Assembly (NCBI GenBank): GCA_963698645.1
Contig: CAVORP010000001.1
Location: 620,001 to 684,000 of the forward strand
Direction: 5' to 3'
Source: Ovoidimarina sp963698645
GTDB taxonomy: Bacteria > Pseudomonadota > Alphaproteobacteria > Rhodobacterales > Rhodobacteraceae
DNA length: 64,000 nucleotides
Below are positions 9,510 to 20,563 of the stretch, piece after piece. The notes below the pieces were generated by a model. That model saw nothing but the letters and a program-made list of their open reading frames with translations, made no database searches and was not told the origin of the DNA. The position numbers and the translations under genes are program-made. Position 1 is the stretch's first letter; the number at the start of each line of letters is the position of its first letter.

Positions 9510-11117
9510 ATGACGCCTACCGAAATCGCCAATCTCGCCACCCTTCCCGATCGCGATCCCCAATACGCCCTTGTGGGCGAGGTCGACCTTGTGGTCGTCC
9601 GGTTCGACGAGGAGGTTTCGGTCTTTTATGGCCGCTGCCTGCACAGGGGCGCGCTCATGTCCGATGGCTTTGTCCGCGGGAAGGACCTGATCTGCGGCGT
9701 GCATAACTGGGATTACCGGCTCGACAGCGGCGTTTCCGCCTATGCGAACGAAGAGGCCCTGCCGAAATTCACGGCATGGACCGAGGGCGATGCAGTTCTC
9801 GTCGATGCCGACGAGATCGCCGCCTGGGCGCTTGAAAACCCCCAGCCCTACAACCGCGACGCCTATCTGGGGCTGTATGCAGATCCCTCCCATGGTGCTG
9901 ACGAAGAACCCTATACCGGCCTGATCCAGCAATATGCCCGTGATGGCCTGTCGAAAACCGGCCATCACGGGCGGGTCGAATCCATGGGTGTGCCACGGGC
10001 GGAATTGCCCGATTGGGACGACATCCAGATCCTGACCGCACAGTTGCACAGGATGCCGTTGCTGGACGATGATCCGGTGGGGACCGAGGTCGTGATCGGC
10101 CCGAACGCCCAGAAACCCTTGCGCCTGAAGATCCCGCTATTCGTCTCGGACATGTCCTTTGGCGCGCTTTCGGAACCCGCCAAGGTGGCACTGGCACGCG
10201 GCGCCGAACTCGCCGGAACCGGCATATGCTCGGGCGAAGGCGGGATGCTTCCCGAGGAACAGGCTGCGAATTCGCGGTATTTCTACGAACTGGCAAGCGC
10301 CCGGTTCGGCTTTTCATGGGACAAGCTCGCGGGCGTGCAGGCCTTTCATTTCAAGGGCGGACAGGGGGCCAAAACCGGGACCGGCGGCCACCTTCCCGGC
10401 AAGAAGGTGACGGGCAAGATCGCCGAAGTGCGCGGTCTGGACGAAGGCCAGGACGCGATCTCACCACCCCGCTTTCCGGACTGGACCGAGGTGGGCCAGA
10501 TCCGCGATTTCGCCGACGAGGTCCGAAGCAGGACCGGCGGCATCCCCATCGGATACAAGCTTTCGGCCCAGCATATCGAGAAGGATATCGACGCCGCGCT
10601 CGAGGTCGGGGTGGATTACATCATCCTTGACGGGCGGGGCGGCGGAACCGGCGCCGCACCGATCATCTTTCGCGACAATATCTCGGTCCCGACCATTCCC
10701 GCACTGGCCCGCGCAAGGCGGCATCTGGACAAGACCGCACCCGATGTCTCGCTCGTGATAACCGGAGGCCTCCGAAAGCCTGCGGATTTCATCAAGGCGA
10801 TGGCGATGGGGGCCGATGCGATCGCGGTGTCGAACGCGGCGATGCAGGCGATCGGCTGCCTTGCCATGCGCGCCTGCCACACGAACAACTGCCCTGTTGG
10901 CATCGCGACGCAGAAACCGAATCTGGTGAACCGGCTCGTGGTCGAGAAATCGGCGCGCCAGCTTGCCAATTTCTTCGAGGCCAGCGTCGAACTGATGCAG
11001 GTGATGGCCCGCGCCTGCGGTCACGACCACCTGTCGAAATTCGAGGCGGGCGATCTGACCACCTGGGACCGGAACATGGCCGATCTCTCCGGCGTGGCCT
11101 TTGGCGGGGTGCACTAG
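9510..11117 (+). CDS. Rieske-type ferredoxin domain fused to an FMN-binding glutamate synthase domain
   Basis: A 535-residue fusion. Residues about 15-110 form a Rieske [2Fe-2S] domain: CLHRG and CGVHNWDY give the Cx1H...Cx2H ligands. Residues about 170-535 are the glutamate synthase large-subunit FMN (TIM barrel) domain, with SDMSFGALSEPAK, FKGGQGAKTGTGGHLPG and the 3Fe-4S cysteines in CHTNNCPVGIATQ. It lacks the GltB glutaminase and GXGXG domains, so it is not the whole ammonia-transferring enzyme; related archaeal-type GltS proteins couple ferredoxin electrons to glutamate formation, but the real donor and substrate are unknown. A clear AAAGGAG site precedes the ATG. Confidence 0.9.
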   Translation: MTPTEIANLATLPDRDPQYALVGEVDLVVVRFDEEVSVFYGRCLHRGALMSDGFVRGKDLICGVHNWDYRLDSGVSAYANEEALPKFTAWTEGDAVLVDADEIAAWALENPQPYNRDAYLGLYADPSHGADEEPYTGLIQQYARDGLSKTGHHGRVESMGVPRAELPDWDDIQILTAQLHRMPLLDDDPVGTEVVIGPNAQKPLRLKIPLFVSDMSFGALSEPAKVALARGAELAGTGICSGEGGMLPEEQAANSRYFYELASARFGFSWDKLAGVQAFHFKGGQGAKTGTGGHLPGKKVTGKIAEVRGLDEGQDAISPPRFPDWTEVGQIRDFADEVRSRTGGIPIGYKLSAQHIEKDIDAALEVGVDYIILDGRGGGTGAAPIIFRDNISVPTIPALARARRHLDKTAPDVSLVITGGLRKPADFIKAMAMGADAIAVSNAAMQAIGCLAMRACHTNNCPVGIATQKPNLVNRLVVEKSARQLANFFEASVELMQVMARACGHDHLSKFEAGDLTTWDRNMADLSGVAFGGVH

Positions 11118-11120
11118 GGG

Positions 11121-11153
11121 TAAAAGAAAATCGCCGCCCCGAGGGACGGCGAT
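11121..11153 (-). terminator. Factor-independent terminator of the atp operon
   Basis: Read on the minus strand, an ATCGCCGTCC / GGGCGGCGAT-type stem with a short loop is followed by TTTTCTTTT, 28 bases after the atpC stop. It also lies just beyond the stop of the convergent glutamate-synthase-like gene, so it may separate the two. Confidence 0.8.
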
Positions 11154-11180
11154 AATGTCTGTGCGTTCGTTTCGGCCGGA

Positions 11181-11588
11181 TCAGTTGACGGACAGGCCGA
11201 TCTGTTGTCCGGCCGCGAGCATGTCCGAAACCAGCTTTGCGGCCACATCGGTCATGTCCGGCGTGGCGTTGGCCTGCGCCTCACGGGCGCGGGCCACCAG
11301 ATCGTTCAGGTAGTCCTGCGTCACTTCCGCCTTCGGCATCGCAGCCTCGGCCAGAACCGTCGTGCCTTCGGCTCCGATCTCGGCGAAACCGCCGGTGACA
11401 AGGTACTCTTCCATGCCCGAGGCCGTTTCGACCGTCAGGATGCCCGGCCGCAGGGTCGTGATCGTCGGCGCATGGTCCGGCATCGCCGTCATGTCGCCAT
11501 CGGCACCGGGAATGCGGACGGCCTTCGCTTCCAGCGAAGCCAGCCGCCGCTCCGGGCTGACAAGATCGAATTGCATCGTCTCTGCCAT
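11181..11588 (-). CDS. atpC: ATP synthase F1 epsilon subunit
   Basis: The 135-residue central-stalk subunit that regulates rotation and, with gamma, couples F1 to the c-ring. It starts MAETMQFDLVSPERRLAS and contains the N-terminal beta-sandwich motif GADGDMTAMPDHAP, typical of epsilon. The C-terminal helical arm is short, as in other alphaproteobacteria. It is the last gene of the operon, 9 bases after atpD and followed by a terminator. Confidence 0.96.
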   Translation of the reverse strand: MAETMQFDLVSPERRLASLEAKAVRIPGADGDMTAMPDHAPTITTLRPGILTVETASGMEEYLVTGGFAEIGAEGTTVLAEAAMPKAEVTQDYLNDLVARAREAQANATPDMTDVAAKLVSDMLAAGQQIGLSVN

Positions 11589-11597
11589 ATCGGCTCC

Positions 11598-13022
<1,425 letters not shown>

Positions 13023-13044
13023 TCTCGTTGGTCTCCCGGGTTTC

Positions 13045-13920
13045 TCAGAGCGCCTCGGCGCCCGAAATAATTTCGATCAGTTCGTTGGTGATAACGGCCT
13101 GACGCGAGCGGTTGAATTGGATCGTCAGCTTGTCGATCATCTCGCCGGCGTTGCGGGTTGCGTTATCCATTGCCGACATCCGGGCCCCTTGCTCGGACGC
13201 CGCGTTTTCAAGCAGAGCCGTGAAGATCTGCGTGGCCACGCCGCGCGGAAGAAGATCGGCCAGAATGGCCTCTTCGTCGGGCTCATAGTCGTAAAGCGTT
13301 GCCGCGGCCGCGTCTTCGTCCACTTCGAAGGTCGCCGGAATGATCTGCTGTGCCGTTGGTATCTGGCTGATCACCGACTGGAAGCGGTTGAAGAAGATCG
13401 TCGCCACGTCGAACTCGCTGGCATCGAACCGGCCCAGAAGGTCCCGCGCGATATCTGCGGCATTCTGATAGCCGACGCGTTTCACATCCGACAGGTCGAC
13501 ATGGGCCATAAGCAGGTCGCCATAGTCGCGACGAAGCTGTTCGCGGCCCTTCTTGCCGACCGTGATGACCTTGACGGTCTTGCCTTGCCCCCTGAGCTTT
13601 TCAATATGGGACTTGGCCAGCTTCACGATGGAAGAGTTGAAGCCGCCGCACAAACCACGCTCCGAGGTCATCACGACCAGAAGGTGCACGTCGCTCTTGC
13701 CGGTTCCGGCCAGAAGCCGCGGCGCGCTGTCGCTGTCTCCCACCGATGCGGCAAGCCCCGACAGAACGGCGTTGAACCGTTCCGCATAGGGGCGTGCGGC
13801 CTCGGCAGAATCCTGCGCCCGGCGCAGTTTCGCCGCGGCGACCATCTGCATCGCCTTGGTGATCTTCCGCGTCGACTTGACGCTTTCGATCCTGTTCTTG
13901 AGGTCCTTCAGGCTAGGCAT
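13045..13920 (-). CDS. atpG: ATP synthase F1 gamma subunit
   Basis: The rotating central shaft (291 residues). The N-terminal helix MPSLKDLKNRIESVKSTRK and the C-terminal helix with ARMSAMDNATRNAGEMI are the conserved ends that make the coiled coil inside the alpha3beta3 ring; GLCGGFN is the Rossmann-like core motif. Third gene in atpHAGDC. Confidence 0.97.
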   Translation of the reverse strand: MPSLKDLKNRIESVKSTRKITKAMQMVAAAKLRRAQDSAEAARPYAERFNAVLSGLAASVGDSDSAPRLLAGTGKSDVHLLVVMTSERGLCGGFNSSIVKLAKSHIEKLRGQGKTVKVITVGKKGREQLRRDYGDLLMAHVDLSDVKRVGYQNAADIARDLLGRFDASEFDVATIFFNRFQSVISQIPTAQQIIPATFEVDEDAAAATLYDYEPDEEAILADLLPRGVATQIFTALLENAASEQGARMSAMDNATRNAGEMIDKLTIQFNRSRQAVITNELIEIISGAEAL

Positions 13921-13942
13921 CTATCCTGTCCCTTCGCGGTTT

Positions 13943-15481
13943 TCAGGAAAAGCCTTCGGCGTATTCGTCCAAAGCCTTCTTGATCTTGTCCTCGGCTTCG
14001 CCCTTGATCTTGGGGTCTTCCGTGGTGATCCAGTCCAGAAGGCCCTGATGCTTCGACCGAAGATGCGTCAAAAGACCCTTCTCGAACCGGTTCACATCGC
14101 GCACACCGATCTTGTCGAGATAGCCGCTTGTGCCCGCGAAGATCACGCAGACGATTTCCGCGTTGGTCAGAGGCGAATACTGTGCCTGCTTCATCAATTC
14201 GGTCAGACGCGCACCACGGTTCAGAAGCCGCTGCGTCGCCGCGTCAAGGTCCGAACCGAACTGGGCGAAGGCCGCCATCTCGCGATACTGCGCCAGTTCC
14301 AGTTTCACCGGACCCGCGACCGACTTCATCGCGTTGGTCTGGGCGGCGGAGCCCACGCGGGACACCGAGAGACCGGTGTTCACGGCCGGGCGGATACCCT
14401 GATAGAACAGTTCGGTTTCAAGGAAGATCTGGCCATCGGTGATCGAAATCACGTTGGTGGGAATGAACGCCGAAACGTCGCCGCCCTGGGTTTCGATGAT
14501 CGGCAGCGCCGTCAGCGACCCAGAGCCGTTGTCTTCGTTGAGCTTCGCCGACCGCTCGAGCAGACGGGAGTGAAGATAGAACACGTCGCCAGGATAGGCT
14601 TCACGCCCCGGCGGACGACGCAGAAGAAGCGACATCTGGCGATAGGACACGGCCTGTTTCGACAGGTCATCATAGATGATCAGCGCGTGACGGCCATTGT
14701 CGCGGAAATGCTCGGCCATCGCGGTTGCGGAATAGGGAGCAAGGAACTGCATCGGCGCCGGGTCGGACGCGGTCGCGGCCACGATGATCGAATATTCGAT
14801 CGCACCGGTCTCCTCGAGACGCTTCACGAGCTGCGCCACGGTCGAGCGCTTCTGACCCACGGCGACGTAGACGCAGTACAGCTTCTTCGACTCGTCGTCG
14901 CCCGCTTCGTCGTTATAGGATTTCTGGTTCAGGATGGTGTCCAGCGCCACGGCGGTCTTGCCGGTCTGGCGGTCACCGATGATCAGTTCCCGCTGACCGC
15001 GACCGATCGGGATCATGGCGTCGATGGCCTTCAGACCCGTCGCCATCGGCTCGTGCACCGACTTGCGGGGGATGATGCCCGGCGCCTTGACGTCGGCAAC
15101 GCGGGTCGTATCGGTCTTGATCGGACCCTTGCCGTCAAGAGGATTGCCCAGAGCGTCGACCACCCGGCCCAGAAGCGCGTCACCGGCCGGAACCGACACG
15201 ATCGACTTCGTGCGCTTGACGGTGTCGCCTTCCTTGATGTCGCGGTCGGACCCGAAAATAACGATACCGACGTTATCGCTTTCAAGGTTCAGGGCCATGC
15301 CCCGGATACCACCGGGGAATTCGACCATTTCGCCGGCCTGAACATTGTCCAGCCCGTAAACCCGCGCAATACCGTCGCCAACCGACAACACTCGTCCAAC
15401 TTCGGCGACTTCGGCGTCCTGGCCAAAGTTCTTGATCTGCTCTTTCAGGATCGCAGAAATTTCGGCTGCCTGGATTCCCAT
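13943..15481 (-). CDS. atpA: ATP synthase F1 alpha subunit
   Basis: The non-catalytic nucleotide-binding subunit (512 residues). Walker A GDRQTGKTAVA and the signature PAVNTGLSVSRVGSAAQ are seen. It starts MGIQAAEISAILKEQI and its ATG shares one base with the atpH stop (TAATG), so the two are translationally coupled. Intact. Confidence 0.98.
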   Translation of the reverse strand: MGIQAAEISAILKEQIKNFGQDAEVAEVGRVLSVGDGIARVYGLDNVQAGEMVEFPGGIRGMALNLESDNVGIVIFGSDRDIKEGDTVKRTKSIVSVPAGDALLGRVVDALGNPLDGKGPIKTDTTRVADVKAPGIIPRKSVHEPMATGLKAIDAMIPIGRGQRELIIGDRQTGKTAVALDTILNQKSYNDEAGDDESKKLYCVYVAVGQKRSTVAQLVKRLEETGAIEYSIIVAATASDPAPMQFLAPYSATAMAEHFRDNGRHALIIYDDLSKQAVSYRQMSLLLRRPPGREAYPGDVFYLHSRLLERSAKLNEDNGSGSLTALPIIETQGGDVSAFIPTNVISITDGQIFLETELFYQGIRPAVNTGLSVSRVGSAAQTNAMKSVAGPVKLELAQYREMAAFAQFGSDLDAATQRLLNRGARLTELMKQAQYSPLTNAEIVCVIFAGTSGYLDKIGVRDVNRFEKGLLTHLRSKHQGLLDWITTEDPKIKGEAEDKIKKALDEYAEGFS

Positions 15482-16041
15482 TATCCGACCTCTTTCATGG
15501 TGTTCTGGAGCGCGGCAAGCTTCGACCGGATCGACGTATCGATCATCTGCGAGCCGACTTTTACGACGAGACCGCCAATGAGGGACTCATCGACGCTCAT
15601 GTTGATTTTCACATCTTTGCCGACCCGTGCGGTCAGCGTTTTCGCAAGTTTCTTCTGCTGGGCGTCCGACAGCTTCGAAGCTGCGGTCACTTCGGCAGTC
15701 ACTTCGCCCTTTTCCTCGGCCAGAAGCCGCGCCAGTTCGGAAATCAGCGCGGGCAGGACGAACAGCCGCCGCTTGGAGGCCATCAGGTTCAGCGTATTCT
15801 TCAGAATGTCGGAAAGACCCATCTTCTGCGCGATCGCGGCAAGGGCCTGACCCTGCTCGTCCCGGCTGTGGATCGGGGAGACGATCAGACCGCGAAAATC
15901 GCTGCTTTCCTTCAGGGCCACGTCAAGCGCCGCGATATCGGCCTCCAACGCGGAAAGGCCCTTGGCCTCGCGGGCCAGTTCAAACACGGCGGTCGCATAG
16001 CGCGACGCAATGCCGGTCGATATCGAAGCTGGTTCGGACAC
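15481..16041 (-). CDS. atpH: ATP synthase F1 delta subunit
   Basis: The peripheral-stalk subunit (OSCP homologue) that joins F1 to subunit b. I chose the GTG at 16041 (VSEPASISTGIASRYATAVFE), which gives 186 residues, the family length; the frame stays open to 16185, but that extension does not look like the family. The C-terminal signature ESLIGGLVVKVGSQMIDTS is conserved. It is the first gene of the F1 operon; F0 genes are absent here, as usual in Rhodobacteraceae, where they form a separate operon. Confidence 0.95.
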   Translation of the reverse strand: MSEPASISTGIASRYATAVFELAREAKGLSALEADIAALDVALKESSDFRGLIVSPIHSRDEQGQALAAIAQKMGLSDILKNTLNLMASKRRLFVLPALISELARLLAEEKGEVTAEVTAASKLSDAQQKKLAKTLTARVGKDVKINMSVDESLIGGLVVKVGSQMIDTSIRSKLAALQNTMKEVG

Positions 16042-16257
16042 GTCCACCCTTTCGATTTCTTGCGCGTGACAAAAACCAAAAGGCATTGTCAGGCACATGG
16101 TTCCTATGCGCCCGACTGGGCACCCCGGTAAAATCGTGGTGGATGTAACAGACGCTTTCGCACCCCGCAACCGCCTAGCCCGCAAAGAGCTAAACGTTGA
16201 AATCCATTAATTCCAAATGCTTAACCCTTGTGCGACGGATCGCGCACTTCGTTAGCG

Positions 16258-17052
16258 CTAAAAATTTCCTGCGCGAATCCATCCTTCTGCACGATTCCCT
16301 CGCGACATCGCCGGTTTCGGCGCCGGTTGGGTGATCCCGTCGAGGACTTTCAGAGGTCGCCTGACCGCTTCGCTCAGACCGCGTCGGGGCGGTGCCGGAA
16401 CCTGCTTGGCTACCTCCAGCATCAGGACCCCACCCGCCATGTTGCTGGACAGTTTCTTTCCCAGCCGCTCCCACATTCCACCGGTCTTCATCCAGAACCG
16501 CTTGGTCGAGGGTGGCTGAAACAGTGCCGCAAGATGCCGCTCGGCGACGAACCCGTGAAACTTGAGCTGACTTTCGAGCTGCGACAAGGAATAGGGCCGC
16601 CCGAAACCGAACGGTGTCATGTCCGACCGTGACCATAGACCGCCACGATTTGGCACGACGAACAACGCCCGCCCTTCCGGCGCGAGCGTGCGATAGCACT
16701 CCTCGATCAGCGCGGCGGGATTCTCGGATGTTTCGAGCCCATGCATGAAGACCATGCGGTTCACCGACTCGCTCTCGAGCGGCCAGAGCGTCTCCTCGCA
16801 CAGGACCGAAACATTCGGCTCGCCCGCAGGCCAGGGCATCACGCCCTGCTGCCCCGGCATCAAGGCGATCACCCGCTCGGATTCCTCAAGAAACGGGCGC
16901 AGAAGCGGCACCGCAAAGCCGAACCCCATCACCGTCATACCCTTGGTATCGGGCCACATCGCCCGAATCTGGTCTCGGATCGCCCGCTGGGCCGCGCGGC
17001 CCAAACCGGTGCGATAATAGAAACTTCGAAGATCAAGCACGTCGAGGTGCAT
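16258..17052 (-). CDS. Class I SAM-dependent methyltransferase
   Basis: A 264-residue predicted methyltransferase. A Rossmann-type glycine motif is in MTVMGFGFAVPLL, and the mid-part NRMVFMHGLETSENPAALIEECYRTLAPEGRALFVVPN is the post-motif-II arrangement of methyltransferase type 11 proteins, but motif I is loose. It is divergently placed next to gloB with 65 bases between starts, an arrangement suggesting a shared promoter region. The substrate is unknown. Confidence 0.8.
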   Translation of the reverse strand: MHLDVLDLRSFYYRTGLGRAAQRAIRDQIRAMWPDTKGMTVMGFGFAVPLLRPFLEESERVIALMPGQQGVMPWPAGEPNVSVLCEETLWPLESESVNRMVFMHGLETSENPAALIEECYRTLAPEGRALFVVPNRGGLWSRSDMTPFGFGRPYSLSQLESQLKFHGFVAERHLAALFQPPSTKRFWMKTGGMWERLGKKLSSNMAGGVLMLEVAKQVPAPPRRGLSEAVRRPLKVLDGITQPAPKPAMSRGNRAEGWIRAGNF

Positions 17053-17117
17053 TGCGAAAGGCGTCCGGATTCTGCCACTGTTCGGAAAGAAGCATAGTCA
17101 AGCGCGAAGGAAATGCC

Positions 17118-17885
17118 ATGCCCCTGCAAGTCGTCACGATCCCCTGCCGCTCGGACAATTACGCCTTTCTTCTGCATGACGAGCTCGCGGGCCGGACCGC
17201 GCTCATTGATGCGCCCGAGGCCGCTCCCATCGCTGCGGCAGCGAAATCGCGTGGCTGGGGGATCGAGGAGATCTGGATAACTCACCACCACGGCGACCAT
17301 GTCGAGGGCGTGGAGGCGCTCAGACGCGAATTCGGCAGCCATGTCAGCGGCGCCGCGGCGGATGCGCACCGGCTGCCCTCCCTCGACCGCCACCTGCGCG
17401 ACGAGGACGTGTTCGACTTTGCAGGCCATGCGGTTCACGTATTGGACGTCTCCGGCCATACGGTCGGGCATATTGCCTTCCACGTGCCCGACGCCTCGGC
17501 CGCCTTCACCGCCGACAGCCTGATGGCGCTCGGATGTGGCCGTGTCTTCGAAGGCACCTTCGATCAGATGTGGGCAAGCCTTTCGCGCCTCGCCGCCCTG
17601 CCACCCGAAACGATGATCTGTTCGGGCCATGAATATACTGCCGCGAATGGCCGTTTCGCGCTGACCATTGAACCCGGCAATAGTGCTCTTATATCTCGGG
17701 TCTCCGCAGTGGCCGCGGCGCGCGCCGCCAATCAAGCCACCGTCCCGTCGGAACTCTCCGAAGAACTGGCGACAAACCCGTTTCTCAGGGCGTCCCGTCC
17801 CGAAGTGAAGGCCGCGCTCGGCATGCCAAACGCGACCGACGCCGAGGTTTTCGCCGAGATCAGAACGCGCAAGGACAACTTCTGA
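17118..17885 (+). CDS. gloB: Hydroxyacylglutathione hydrolase (glyoxalase II)
   Basis: A metallo-beta-lactamase-fold enzyme that hydrolyses S-D-lactoylglutathione in methylglyoxal detoxification. The metal motif is ITHHHGDHVEG (THxHxDH) and VLDVSGHTVGHIAFH supplies the next histidine; CSGHEYT gives the glyoxalase II substrate motif. Most family members have Trp where Gly stands in HHHGDH. The ATG at 17118 with a preceding GAAGG site was chosen over an open start at 17052; length is 255 residues. Confidence 0.94.
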   Translation: MPLQVVTIPCRSDNYAFLLHDELAGRTALIDAPEAAPIAAAAKSRGWGIEEIWITHHHGDHVEGVEALRREFGSHVSGAAADAHRLPSLDRHLRDEDVFDFAGHAVHVLDVSGHTVGHIAFHVPDASAAFTADSLMALGCGRVFEGTFDQMWASLSRLAALPPETMICSGHEYTAANGRFALTIEPGNSALISRVSAVAAARAANQATVPSELSEELATNPFLRASRPEVKAALGMPNATDAEVFAEIRTRKDNF

Positions 17886-17963
17886 TCCTGCCTGTTTCAA
17901 GGGCAACGCGGCTGCGGCAATTACGTCACGCCACAAATTGTGACCGTGATTTCGAAGAAAACC

Positions 17964-17990
17964 CTTGAAGGTTCGGGAATATCACCGAAC
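17964..17990 (+). promoter_or_regulatory. Inverted repeat and possible heat-shock promoter upstream of clpA
   Basis: GTTCGG (17971-17976), eight bases, then CCGAAC (17985-17990) form a perfect inverted repeat 69 bases before the clpA start. A CTTGAA at 17964 precedes it and resembles the -35 of RpoH-type promoters. This is suggestive only; the -10 match is weak. Confidence 0.35.
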
Positions 17991-18058
17991 TTTAAGACTT
18001 AAGAGGCCACGGTCAGGCGGGCCCACGCCCCCCCGGCCCTACGAAGGGAGCACAGCAA

Positions 18059-20382
18059 GTGCCGTCTTTTTCGAATACGCTCGAGCAAGCCATTCACTCC
18101 GCGCTGGCGCTGGCCAATGCGCGGCGCCATGAACTCGCAACGCTGGAGCACCTGCTTCTGGCTTTGATCGACGAACCAGACGCGGCCAAGGTCATGCAGG
18201 CCTGTTCGGTGGATCTCGAGGAGCTGCGCAAGACACTCCTTGAATTCATCGAAGATGACCTGTCGACGCTGGTCACTGATATCGACGGTTCCGAGGCGGT
18301 CCCGACCGCCGCGTTTCAGCGCGTGATCCAGCGTGCCGCGATTCATGTGCAATCTTCCGGACGGACCGAGGTGACCGGCGCGAACGTGCTGGTCGCGATC
18401 TTTGCCGAGCGGGAATCGAACGCCGCCTATTTCCTGCAGGAGCAGGACATGACGCGCTATGATGCCGTGAACTTCATCGCCCACGGCGTGGCCAAGAATC
18501 CGGGCTACGGCGAAAGCCGCCCGGTGACCGGTTCCTCCGATCTGGAGGAAGAGACGCAGACCCCGGAGGATGATGGCAAGGAATCCGCCCTCGCCAAATA
18601 TTGCGTCGACCTGAACGCCAAGGCGCGCAAGGGCGATGTCGACCCGCTGATCGGCCGCGAGATACGAGGTCGAGCGCTGCGTGCAGGTCCTCTGCCGCCG
18701 CCGCAAGAACAACCCGCTTCTGGTGGGCGATCCCGGCGTGGGCAAAACCGCCATCGCCGAAGGTCTCGCCCGCAAGATCGTCCAGCACGAGGTCCCCGAC
18801 GTTCTCTCCGGCGCCACGATCTTCTCGCTCGACATGGGCGCGCTTCTGGCCGGAACGCGGTATCGCGGCGATTTCGAGGAACGGCTGAAAGCGGTCGTGA
18901 CCGAGCTCGAGGCACATCCCGATGCGGTCCTCTTCATCGACGAGATCCACACCGTGATCGGCGCCGGCGCGACTTCGGGCGGCGCGATGGACGCCTCGAA
19001 CCTGCTGAAGCCCGCGCTTCAGGGGGGCAAGCTGCGCTGCATGGGCTCCACCACCTACAAGGAGTTCCGCCAGCATTTCGAAAAGGATCGGGCCCTGTCG
19101 CGCCGGTTCCAGAAGATCGACGTCAACGAACCGACGATCGAAGACAGCGTGAAGATCCTCAAGGGCCTGAAGCCCTATTTCGAAGAGCATCACGACATCA
19201 AGTACACCGCCGAGGCGATCAAGACCGCGGTCGAACTGTCGGCGCGCTACATCCATGACCGCAAGCTGCCCGACAAGGCCATCGACGTGATCGACGAGGC
19301 GGGAGCGGCGCAGCATCTGCTCTGGCCGACTCCAAGCGGCGCAAGACCATCGGCGCCAAGGAGATCGAGGCCGTCGTGGCCAAGATCGCCCGGATCCCGC
19401 CAAAGAACGTGTCCAAGGACGATGCGGAGGTTCTGAAGGATCTCGAAAGGACGCTCAAGCGCGTGGTGTTCGGACAGGACAATGCGATCGAGGCCCTGTC
19501 GTCGTCGATCAAACTGGCCCGAGCCGGTCTGCGCGAACCCGAAAAACCGATCGGCAACTATCTGTTCGCGGGGCCGACCGGCGTCGGCAAGACCGAAGTC
19601 GCGAAGCAACTGGCCGCCAGCTCTTGGCGTCGAGATGCTGCGCTTCGACATGTCCGAATACATGGAAAAGCACGCTGTCTCGCGCCTGATCGGCGCGCCT
19701 CCCGGGCTACGTCGGCTTCGATCAGGGCGGCCTGCTCACCGATGGCGTCGATCAGCACCCGCATTGCGTGCTTCTGCTCGACGAGATCGAAAAGGCGCAT
19801 CCTGATGTCTACAACATCCTGCTGCAGGTGATGGATCACGGCAAGCTGACCGACCACAACGGACGTCAGGTGGATTTCCGCAACGTGATCCTGATCATGA
19901 CCTCCAACGCCGGCGCCTCCGAACTCGCGAAATCCGCCATCGGCTTCGGCCGTGACCGCCGCGAGGGCGAGGATACCGCGGCGATCGAACGGACCTTCAC
20001 GCCGGAGTTCCGCAACCGCCTCGACGCGGTGATCAGCTTCGCACCGCTCGGGCGCGACGTGATCCTGCAGGTGGTCGAGAAGTTCGTGCTGCAACTCGAG
20101 GCGCAGCTCATGGACCGGAACGTCACGATCGAACTGACCCGGCCCGCGGCCGAATGGCTGGCCGAGAAGGGATATGACGACAAGATGGGCGCCCGCCCGC
20201 TCGGCCGGGTGATCCAGGAGCATATCAAGAAACCGCTGGCCGAAGAACTCCTGTTCGGCGACCTCGCCAAGGGCGGCCTCGTCAAGGTCGGCATCAAGGA
20301 CGGCAAGATCGATCTGCGGATCGAACCGCCGGAAACCCGGCGCCTGTCCTCCAAGAAACCGCCGCTTCTCACGGCAGACTAA
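18059..20382 (+). CDS. clpA: ATP-dependent Clp protease ATP-binding subunit ClpA (four apparent frameshifts)
   Basis: AAA+ unfoldase that feeds substrates to ClpP. The GTG start gives PSFSNTLEQAIHSALALANA, the ClpN repeat domain. Domain D1 has Walker A GDPGVGKTA and the B motif VLFIDEIHTV; D2 has GPTGVGKTEVAK, LLLDEIEKAHPDV and the sensor region EFRNRLDAVI; the ClpP-binding IGF loop region appears as ARPLGRVIQEHIK-type C-terminus. Frames break near 18662, 19320, 19621 and 19700. Small indels restore a continuous protein of about 772 residues, including GREYEVERC and LGVEMLRFDMSEYMEK at two joins. No clpS is adjacent. Confidence 0.94.
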
Positions 20383-20391
20383 GTCATCAGG

Positions 20392-20413
20392 CGGCCCCGC
20401 CCCGGCGGGGCCG
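20392..20413 (+). terminator. Hairpin after clpA
   Basis: A perfect 10-bp GC stem (CGGCCCCGCC / GGCGGGGCCG) with a 2-base loop, 9 bases after the clpA stop, followed by TCCTTCCTTCC. It is probably the clpA terminator although the T-tract is interrupted. Confidence 0.65.
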
Positions 20414-20430
20414 TCCTTCCTTCCGACCGG

Positions 20431-20456
20431 CGCTTCTTCTCTTTCGAAATATCCCC
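20431..20456 (-). repeat. 26-nt dispersed intergenic motif, copy 1
   Basis: Read on the minus strand this is GGGATATTTCGAAAGAGAAG plus AAGCG. It matches 35642-35667 at 23 of 26 positions. Both copies sit next to GC-rich inverted repeats between genes, so the motif looks like a mobile or structural intergenic element rather than a promoter of either neighbour. Confidence 0.7.
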
Positions 20457-20563
20457 GCCGGAGGCACCGGCCCGCCGCAGGCGGGCCATCAAGTAAGGAA
20501 ATGCGCCGAAGGCGCTCCATGGTGTCGAAGGTCCGATCATCCGACCTGCGAAAGTCGCCCCCG

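Noticed and set aside
9510..11117. Classical glutamate synthase large subunit
   Set aside because: The protein is one third the size of GltB, lacks the glutaminase and GXGXG domains and has an N-terminal Rieske domain.
16201..16224. Second CtrA site (TTAA...TTAA near the methyltransferase 3' end)
   Set aside because: The two TTAA halves are 10 bases apart rather than 7 and lie downstream of the gene.
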